From Ramlibacter monticola (lineage in GTDB: Bacteria > Pseudomonadota > Gammaproteobacteria > Burkholderiales > Burkholderiaceae_C): a DNA stretch of 64,000 bases. Below are positions 57,972 through 64,000 of the stretch, piece by piece. Position 1 is the stretch's first letter; each line of letters starts with the position of its first letter. The translations under genes and the position numbers were made by a program. Below the pieces are notes generated by a model. It did no database searches. It had not been told where the DNA came from and saw only the letters and a list, made by a program, of their open reading frames with translations. The stretch is taken from assembly GCF_016722785.1 (NCBI RefSeq), contig NZ_JAEQNE010000008.1, forward strand, positions 1 to 64,000, read 5' to 3'.

Positions 57972-59165
57972 ATGGCTTACCTCGAGGCGGCATCGCCCCA
58001 CACCATGAACACCTACGGCCGGCTGCCGATCGCGCTCGACCGCGGCGAAGGGGTGTACGTCTGGGACGTCAATGGCAAGCGCTACCTCGACGCGCTGGCG
58101 GGCATCGCGGTCAACACCCTCGGCCACAACCATCCCAAGCTGGTGCCGGCACTGCAGGAGCAGATCGGCAGGATCATCCACAGCTGCAACTACTACCACG
58201 TGCCCAACCAGGAGAAGCTGGCGGCCAAACTGGTCGAGTTGTCCGGGATGACCAACGTGTTCTTCGGCTCCACCGGGCTGGAGGCCAACGAGGCGGCGAT
58301 CAAGCTCGCGCGCAAGTACGGGCACGACCGCGGCATCTCGCGGCCGCAGATCGTGGTGTACGAGAAGGCCTTCCACGGCCGCAGCATCGCCACGCTGTCG
58401 GCGACCGGCAACGACAAGGTGCAGAAGGGCTTCGAGCCGCTGGTGGAAGGCTTCATCCGCGTGCCGATGAACGACATCGCCGCGCTGCGCCAGGCGACCG
58501 ACGGCAACGACAGCGTGGTCGCGGTCATGTTCGAGACCATCCAGGGCGAAGGCGGCATCAACCAGATGCGCATCGACTACCTGCAGAAGGTGCGCGAGCT
58601 GTGCGACCTCAAGGGCTGGCTGCTGATCATCGACGAGGTGCAGTGCGGCATGGGCCGCACCGGCAAGTGGTTCGCGCACCAGTGGGCCGGCATCGTGCCG
58701 GACGTGATGCCGCTGGCCAAGGGCCTGGGCTCGGGCGTGCCGATCGCCGCCGTCGTGGCCGGCCCGAAGGCGGCCGGGATCTTCCAGCCGGGCAACCACG
58801 GCACCACCTTCGGCGGCAACCCGCTGGCCATGCGCGCGGGCGTCGAGACCCTCCGCATCATGGAGGAGGACGACCTGCTGGAAAACGCCGCCCGCGTCGG
58901 CCAGCACCTCAAGGGCGCGCTGGCGCGCGAGCTCGGCGCGCTCAAGGGCGTGGTGGAGATCCGCGGCCAGGGCCTGATGCTCGGCGTGGAGCTGGACCGC
59001 AACTGCGGCGTGCTCACACAGCGCGCGGCCGAGGCCGGCCTGCTGATCAGCGTGACCGCGGACACCGTGGTGCGGCTGCTGCCGCCGCTGATCATGACCG
59101 AGGCGCAGGCGGACGACGTCGTGTCCATCCTGGCGCCGCTCGTGAAGAACTTCCTGGCGGAATGA
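57972..59165 (+). CDS. argD: Acetylornithine aminotransferase
   Basis: The 397-residue PLP enzyme of arginine synthesis has the class III aminotransferase features: FFGSTGLEANEAAIKLARKY, YEKAFHGRSIATLSATGN, LLIIDEVQCGMGRTGKWF (PLP-ring Asp in IIDEVQ) and PLAKGLGSGVPIAAV with the Schiff-base lysine, then GTTFGGNPLA. It is followed by argF, six bases away, supporting the arginine role over other class III substrates. Confidence 0.93.
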   Translation: MAYLEAASPHTMNTYGRLPIALDRGEGVYVWDVNGKRYLDALAGIAVNTLGHNHPKLVPALQEQIGRIIHSCNYYHVPNQEKLAAKLVELSGMTNVFFGSTGLEANEAAIKLARKYGHDRGISRPQIVVYEKAFHGRSIATLSATGNDKVQKGFEPLVEGFIRVPMNDIAALRQATDGNDSVVAVMFETIQGEGGINQMRIDYLQKVRELCDLKGWLLIIDEVQCGMGRTGKWFAHQWAGIVPDVMPLAKGLGSGVPIAAVVAGPKAAGIFQPGNHGTTFGGNPLAMRAGVETLRIMEEDDLLENAARVGQHLKGALARELGALKGVVEIRGQGLMLGVELDRNCGVLTQRAAEAGLLISVTADTVVRLLPPLIMTEAQADDVVSILAPLVKNFLAE

Positions 59166-59170
59166 CGGCC

Positions 59171-60091
<921 letters not shown>

Positions 60092-60100
60092 CCCTGTCCT

Positions 60101-60203
60101 GCCCCCTCCCCCCCGCTGGGGAGGGTAGAGGGATGGGGGCACGCCGGCGTCCCACCGCCTCCCCTGCGTGCCCCCTCCCAGCCTCCCCCCGAGGGGGAGG
60201 AGC
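60101..60203. repeat. C/G-rich intergenic hairpin repeat
   Basis: The argF-HTH gap consists of CCCCTCCCCCCCGCTGGGGA-type and CCCAGCCTCCCCCCGAGGGG-type hairpins in tandem. Related blocks occur at 61050-61095 and 63058-63116. They are non-coding dispersed repeats. Confidence 0.6.
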
Positions 60204-60207
60204 AAAC

Positions 60208-60597
60208 CTAGGCGGCGGGGCGACCGAAGCGCCCGCCTCCCGCCGGCGCCTCCACCTTCCCCAGCCGGATCAGCCGCTGCTCCACCGCGAAGCTGGTGCG
60301 CCCGAGTTCCTGCGCCACCTGCTTGAGCGGGATGCCGGCATCGAACGCGATCTCCAGCGCCGAGTCTTCCTGCGGCGACCAGCGTTTGCCGGCATTGGGC
60401 GGCGGCGCCGCACGCGGCCGGGCCTCCTCCGTTGCCGGGCCCTCCGGCGCCTCCTCCAGCGCCCGCGACACCGCGTGCAGCGCGCGGATCACCGGCGGCG
60501 CGTTGTAGGGGCTGTCTTCCGGCATGGCTTCGCCGGTGACGGGATGGATGCCCTGCGCCAGGGCATCGATAATCTGCCGCGCGATCTGCAGATCCAT
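60208..60597 (-). CDS. Conserved HTH-like protein
   Basis: The 129-residue protein starts MDLQIARQIIDALAQGIHPV and has a GEAMPEDSPYNAPPVIRALH segment. The C-terminal half has KRWSPQEDSALEIAFDAGIP and LKQVAQELGRTSFAVEQRLI, a SANT/HTH-like 'W...E...L...f..g.....iA..l.Rt..ai..rL' module. It is probably a DNA-binding or regulatory protein conserved in betaproteobacteria. Confidence 0.75.
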   Translation of the reverse strand: MDLQIARQIIDALAQGIHPVTGEAMPEDSPYNAPPVIRALHAVSRALEEAPEGPATEEARPRAAPPPNAGKRWSPQEDSALEIAFDAGIPLKQVAQELGRTSFAVEQRLIRLGKVEAPAGGGRFGRPAA

Positions 60598-60687
60598 GCA
60601 GGCCTCCTGTAAGGGTCGTGGCGAACACTGTATTGGCATACAGCCCTACCGCAACGCGCCCGCCCTTCCTTGCGTTGACTCCTCCCG

Positions 60688-61023
60688 ATGGCCGATCCCG
60701 AGCACCCCTGCCTGCGTTGCGGCGCCTGTTGCGCCGCCTTCCGCGTCGACTTCTCGGTCCACGAAATCGACGAGCACGGCGGCACCGTGCCCGCCGGCCT
60801 CGCGGTGGAGGTGACCGGCACCACCTGGCGCATGCGCGGCACCGACCACGTCCCGATCCGCTGCGCCGCGCTGGTGGGCAAGGTGGGCGAGCGCGCCTCC
60901 TGCGGCATCTACGAGTGGCGGCCCAACCCCTGCCGCGAACTGGAGCCCGGCAGCCACGCCTGCGACAAGGCCCGCGCCCGCCACGGCCTGCCGCCACTCG
61001 ACCCGGAAACCCCGGCCACATAA
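60688..61023 (+). CDS. YkgJ-family cysteine-cluster protein
   Basis: The 111-residue protein has the zinc/iron-chelating cluster of the YkgJ family: HPCLRCGACCAAFRVDF at the N-terminus and RCAALVG...SCGIYEWRPNPCREL in the middle. The four to six cysteines bind a metal or Fe-S cluster. The function is not established. Confidence 0.85.
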   Translation: MADPEHPCLRCGACCAAFRVDFSVHEIDEHGGTVPAGLAVEVTGTTWRMRGTDHVPIRCAALVGKVGERASCGIYEWRPNPCRELEPGSHACDKARARHGLPPLDPETPAT

Positions 61024-61049
61024 GCCCCATCGGCCCTGAACACCACGCG

Positions 61050-61095
61050 CCCCGCCCCTTCCCCCCTCCGGGGGGAAGGCTGGGATGGGGGGCTC
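61050..61095. repeat. C/G-rich hairpin repeat before kynB
   Basis: CCCCTTCCCCCCTCCGGGGG followed by GGAAGGCTGGGATGGGGGGC forms a strong hairpin, related to the repeats at 60101 and 63058. Confidence 0.6.
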
Positions 61096-61108
61096 CTGAT
61101 ACCGTCGC

Positions 61109-61152
61109 AGACGAGGCATGCTTGCGACTACAGTCGCAAGCATGCCTCGTCT
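61109..61152. repeat. 44-bp near-perfect palindrome covering the kynB start
   Basis: Arm 61109-61129 is the exact reverse complement of arm 61132-61152; only two bases (61130-61131) lie between. The right arm contains the kynB start codon (GCATGCC at 61141). In the mRNA this would be a 20-bp hairpin that buries the start. No Shine-Dalgarno sequence is visible outside it. Confidence 0.85.
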
Positions 61153-61771
61153 CTGGGACATTTCCCCGCCGGTGCGCGCGGGCTCGCCGGTGTTCCCCGG
61201 CGACACGCCCTACGCGCAGCAGTGGGCCGCCACGATCGCCCCGGGCTGCCCCGTCAACGTCAGCACGCTGACCCTGTCGCCGCACGTCGGCGCGCATGCC
61301 GACGCGCCGCTGCACTACGACCCGCAAGGGGCGGCCATCGGCACGCTGCCGCTCGATCCCTACCTGGGCCCCTGCCGCGTGATCCACGCGATCGCGCGGG
61401 GCCCGCTCGTCACTTGGGAGCACCTCGCGCATGCGGCGCAAGCCCTGCCCCCGCGCGTGCTGGTGCGCACCTACGCGCGCGCCCCGGTGGACCGCTGGGA
61501 TCCGCAGCTCGCCGCCTTCGCGCCGGACACCATCGCCCGTCTGGCCGATGCCGGCGTCCTCCTGGTGGGCATCGACACCGCCAGCATCGACCCGGCCGAG
61601 AGCAAGGAACTCCCCAGCCACCAGGTGGTGCGCCGGCGCGGCCTGCGGGTGCTGGAGAACCTGGTGCTGGACGAGGTCCCCGAAGGCGACTACGAGCTGA
61701 TCGCCCTGCCCTTGAAGCTGGTGACGGCCGATGCCTCGCCGGTGCGCGCCGTGCTGCGGGAGCTCGCATGA
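61142..61771 (+). CDS. kynB: Kynurenine formamidase
   Basis: The 209-residue cyclase-family enzyme hydrolyses N-formylkynurenine. The metal site SPHVGAHADAPLHY (H-x-G-x-H-x-D-x-P) is at about residues 46-59, with WDISPPVRAGSPVFPGDTPY at the start and SIDPAESKELPSHQVV later. It overlaps kynU by four bases. The start codon lies in a long palindrome; an alternative ATG at 61118 lies in the other arm. MPRLWDISPP is the family-like opening. Confidence 0.93.
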   Translation: MPRLWDISPPVRAGSPVFPGDTPYAQQWAATIAPGCPVNVSTLTLSPHVGAHADAPLHYDPQGAAIGTLPLDPYLGPCRVIHAIARGPLVTWEHLAHAAQALPPRVLVRTYARAPVDRWDPQLAAFAPDTIARLADAGVLLVGIDTASIDPAESKELPSHQVVRRRGLRVLENLVLDEVPEGDYELIALPLKLVTADASPVRAVLRELA

Positions 61772-63030
61772 CCACCTTGCAGGACTGCCGCGCCCTCGAT
61801 GCGCAGGACCCGCTGCGCGGCCTGCGCGAGCTGTTCACGCTGCCCGAGGGCGTGATCTACCTCGATGGCAATTCGCTCGGCCCGCTGCCGAAGCACGCGC
61901 CGGAGCGGATCGCCCGCGCCGTGCGCCAGGAATGGGGCGAGGGACTGATCCGCTCCTGGAACACGGCCGGCTGGTTCGAGATGCCGCAGCGCCTCGGCGA
62001 CCGCATCGCCCCGCTGGTCGGCGCCCGGCCCGGCGAGCTCGTCGCCACCGACAGCACCTCGATCAACCTGTTCAAGGTGCTGAGCGCCGCGCTGTCCATC
62101 GTGCAGGCCGATGCGCCGCAGCGCCGCACCGTGGTGAGCGAGCGCAGCAACTTCCCGACCGACCTCTACATCGCGGAGTCGCTGTGCCGCGAGCGCGGCT
62201 TCACGCTGCATCTGCTGGAGGCGGAGCAGCTCCCGGAGGCGCTCGATGAGGGCACCGCCGTGCTGATGCTCACGCACGTCAACTACCGCACCGGCGCCAT
62301 GCACGACATGGCCGCGGTCACACGCGCGGCGCACGCTGCCGGCGCGCTGGTGGCCTGGGACCTCGCGCACAGCGCCGGCGCGGTGGAGGTCGACCTGCAT
62401 GCGGCCGGGGCCGACTTCGCCGTCGGCTGCGGCTACAAGTACCTCAATGGCGGCCCCGGCGCCCCGGCCTTCGCCTGGGTGCACCCGCGGCACGCCGACC
62501 GCTTCTGGCAGCCGCTGGCCGGCTGGTGGGGCCATGCCGCGCCTTTCGCCTTCCATAGCGACTACCGGCCGGCGCCCGGCATCGCGCGCTACCTTTGCGG
62601 CACCCAGCCGGTGCTGAGCATGGTCGCGCTCGACTGCGGCCTCGACACCGTGCTGGCGGCGCAGCCCCTGGGCGGCATGGCGGCACTGCGCCGCAAGTCG
62701 CTGGCGCTGACCGACCTGTTCATCGCGCTGGTGCAGGAGCGCTGCGGCGGCCACGGCCTGGGCCTGGCCACGCCGCGCGAGCACGCGCGGCGCGGCTCGC
62801 AGGTCTGCCTCACGCGCGCGGAGGGCGCCTACGCCATCGTGCAGGCGCTGGTCGCGCGCGGGGTGATCGGCGACTTCCGCGCCGGCCGGCCGGACATCCT
62901 GCGCTTCGGCTTCACGCCGCTGTACCTGCGCTTCGAGGATGCCTGGAACGCGGTGGAGCACCTGCGCGAAGTACTGGAAAGCGGCGAATGGCAGCGGCCC
63001 GAATTCCACCGGCAGCAGGTGGTCACGTGA
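61768..63030 (+). CDS. kynU: Kynureninase
   Basis: The 420-residue PLP enzyme cleaves kynurenine to anthranilate and alanine. It has IYLDGNSLGPLPKHAPERIA, TDSTSINLFKVLSAALSI, LAHSAGAVEVDLHAAGADFA and GCGYKYLNGGPGAPAFAWVH with the PLP lysine. The length is normal. It sits in the kynBUA operon between the formamidase and the dioxygenase. Confidence 0.95.
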   Translation: MTTLQDCRALDAQDPLRGLRELFTLPEGVIYLDGNSLGPLPKHAPERIARAVRQEWGEGLIRSWNTAGWFEMPQRLGDRIAPLVGARPGELVATDSTSINLFKVLSAALSIVQADAPQRRTVVSERSNFPTDLYIAESLCRERGFTLHLLEAEQLPEALDEGTAVLMLTHVNYRTGAMHDMAAVTRAAHAAGALVAWDLAHSAGAVEVDLHAAGADFAVGCGYKYLNGGPGAPAFAWVHPRHADRFWQPLAGWWGHAAPFAFHSDYRPAPGIARYLCGTQPVLSMVALDCGLDTVLAAQPLGGMAALRRKSLALTDLFIALVQERCGGHGLGLATPREHARRGSQVCLTRAEGAYAIVQALVARGVIGDFRAGRPDILRFGFTPLYLRFEDAWNAVEHLREVLESGEWQRPEFHRQQVVT

Positions 63031-63057
63031 GCGCCGCACGGCCGCCCGAAGGCGCTC

Positions 63058-63116
63058 GCCCCCTCCGCTTGCGGAGGGGGGAGGAGGAGCACGCAGTGCG
63101 GAGCCTGGGGGAGGTT
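63058..63116. repeat. C/G-rich hairpin repeat between kynU and kynA
   Basis: CCCCCTCCGC (63060-63069) with GCGGAGGGGG and later GCAGTGCGGAGCCTGGGGGA form the third copy of the C/G-rich repeat. It lies inside the operon and supplies the GGGGGAGG used as ribosome binding site for kynA. Confidence 0.6.
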
Positions 63117-63121
63117 ACCCG

Positions 63122-63913
63122 GTGAGCGATGAGATGAATTACGGCGACTACCTGCAGCTCGACGCGATCCTGCAGGCGCAGAAGCCGCTTTCGCCCGACC
63201 ACAACGAGATGCTGTTCATCGTGCAGCACCAGACCAGCGAGCTCTGGATGAAGCTGATGCTGCACGAGCTGGCCGCGGCCAAGGCCCACATCGCGCGCGA
63301 CGAGCTGCCGCCGGCGTTCAAGATGCTGGCGCGGGTGTCGCGCATCATGGAGCAGCTGGTGCACGCCTGGGACGTGCTGGCCACCATGACGCCGGCCGAA
63401 TACAGCGCGATCCGCCCCTACCTCGCGACCTCCAGCGGCTTCCAGAGCTGGCAGTACCGCTGCATCGAATTCAACCTGGGCAACAAGAATCCGGCCATGC
63501 TGCGCCCGCACGAGGGGCACGCGCAGCGGCTCGCCGTGGTGCAGGCCGCCTTCGAGGCGCCTTCGCTCTACGACGAGGCGCTGCGCCTGCTGGCGCGCCG
63601 CGGCCTGCCGGTGCCGGCCTCGCACGTGGCGCGCGACTGGACGCAGCCTTACCAAGCCAGCCGCGAGGTGGAGCAGGCCTGGCTGGTGGTGTACCGCGCG
63701 CCGCAGGCGCACTGGGACCTGTACGAGCTGGGCGAGGAGCTGACGGACCTGGAGGACGCCTTCCGCCTCTGGCGCTTCCGCCATGTCACGACGGTGGAGC
63801 GCGTGATCGGCTTCAAGCGCGGCACCGGCGGCACCGGCGGCGTGCCCTACCTGCGCAAGATGCTGGACGTGGTGCTGTTCCCGGAGATCTGGCAGCTGCG
63901 CACGGACCTGTAG
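63122..63913 (+). CDS. kynA: Tryptophan 2,3-dioxygenase
   Basis: The 263-residue haem enzyme opens the tryptophan ring. It shows FIVQHQTSELWMKLMLHELA (haem-pocket helix), GFQSWQYRCIEFNLGNKN, LRPHEGHAQRL and the substrate loop FKRGTGGTGGVPYLRKMLD. GTG 63122 is preferred (GGGGAGG seven bases upstream) over ATG 63134. It completes the kynBUA set that converts tryptophan to anthranilate. Confidence 0.95.
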   Translation: MSDEMNYGDYLQLDAILQAQKPLSPDHNEMLFIVQHQTSELWMKLMLHELAAAKAHIARDELPPAFKMLARVSRIMEQLVHAWDVLATMTPAEYSAIRPYLATSSGFQSWQYRCIEFNLGNKNPAMLRPHEGHAQRLAVVQAAFEAPSLYDEALRLLARRGLPVPASHVARDWTQPYQASREVEQAWLVVYRAPQAHWDLYELGEELTDLEDAFRLWRFRHVTTVERVIGFKRGTGGTGGVPYLRKMLDVVLFPEIWQLRTDL

Positions 63914-63919
63914 CCCCGC

Positions 63920-64000
63920 TCACCCCCCGTACAGCCACGGCTGGTCCAGCAAGCGCGTCCCCCCGACGGCCATCGCCGCATTGCGCGCCATGCGCAGCGG
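63920..64000 (-). CDS. Partial gene at the right edge (C-terminus)
   Basis: The last 26 codons of a minus-strand gene enter from the right edge: PLRMARNAAMAVGGTRLLDQ ending in PWLYGG and a stop. Convergent with kynA. Too short to assign. Confidence 0.5.
   Translation of the reverse strand, partial: PLRMARNAAMAVGGTRLLDQPWLYGG

Overview
The window is about 64 kb of GC-rich DNA whose chromosomal genes point to a betaproteobacterium of the order Burkholderiales, most likely Comamonadaceae (Ramlibacter/Variovorax-like). The evidence is gene content and order: folK-pcnB-HAD phosphatase-hda-PerM back to back with divergent purM, murJ beside rpsT, a DUF3579 gene, argD-argF, and a kynB-kynU-kynA tryptophan degradation operon. 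The genus assignment is an inference.

Region 1 (1-2412) is a run of integron gene cassettes. Four promoterless plus-strand genes are each bounded by an attC recombination site. The 7-bp core at the start of each cassette is the exact reverse complement of the core at its end, as expected for cassettes that circularise. Three of the attC sites are 114 bp long and closely related. No integron integrase is in view; the cassette orientation places it to the left of the window. The fifth attC breaks off after its first 25 bp or so.

Region 2 (about 2500-38560) is a near-complete prophage of podovirus (P22/T7-like) architecture. Reading leftward from the regulatory centre at 31.7-32.0 kb, the minus strand carries a Cro-like regulator, a replication gene with candidate embedded origin iterons, small early genes, a ParB-like protein, terminase, portal, scaffold, capsid, neck and tail nozzle proteins, ejection-type proteins, a collar-domain fibre and small membrane or lipoprotein genes. 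Reading rightward, the plus strand carries a nuclease and RecT/Bet annealing module plus small unknowns. A tyrosine integrase closes the right end. Unusual cargo includes a PAPS-reductase-like enzyme and a GNAT acetyltransferase in the virion operon, a 640-residue protein with an internal duplication next to the capsid gene, and a 55-codon remnant of a phage DNA methyltransferase. I could not recognise a CI-type repressor or an endolysin.

Region 3 (38.6-64.0 kb) is chromosomal. It holds two L,D-transpeptidase paralogues, a DUF808 membrane protein, a diheme/triheme cytochrome c pair, a protein phosphatase, an isolated ATP synthase c-subunit gene, folate and RNA-processing genes, purM, an MFS transporter, a frameshifted ParA-like gene, a Tat-exported amidohydrolase, SirB1-like, murJ, rpsT, DUF3579, argD, argF, an HTH-like protein, a cysteine-cluster protein and the kynBUA operon. 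A near-perfect 44-bp palindrome covers the kynB start codon. A partial minus-strand gene runs off the right edge.
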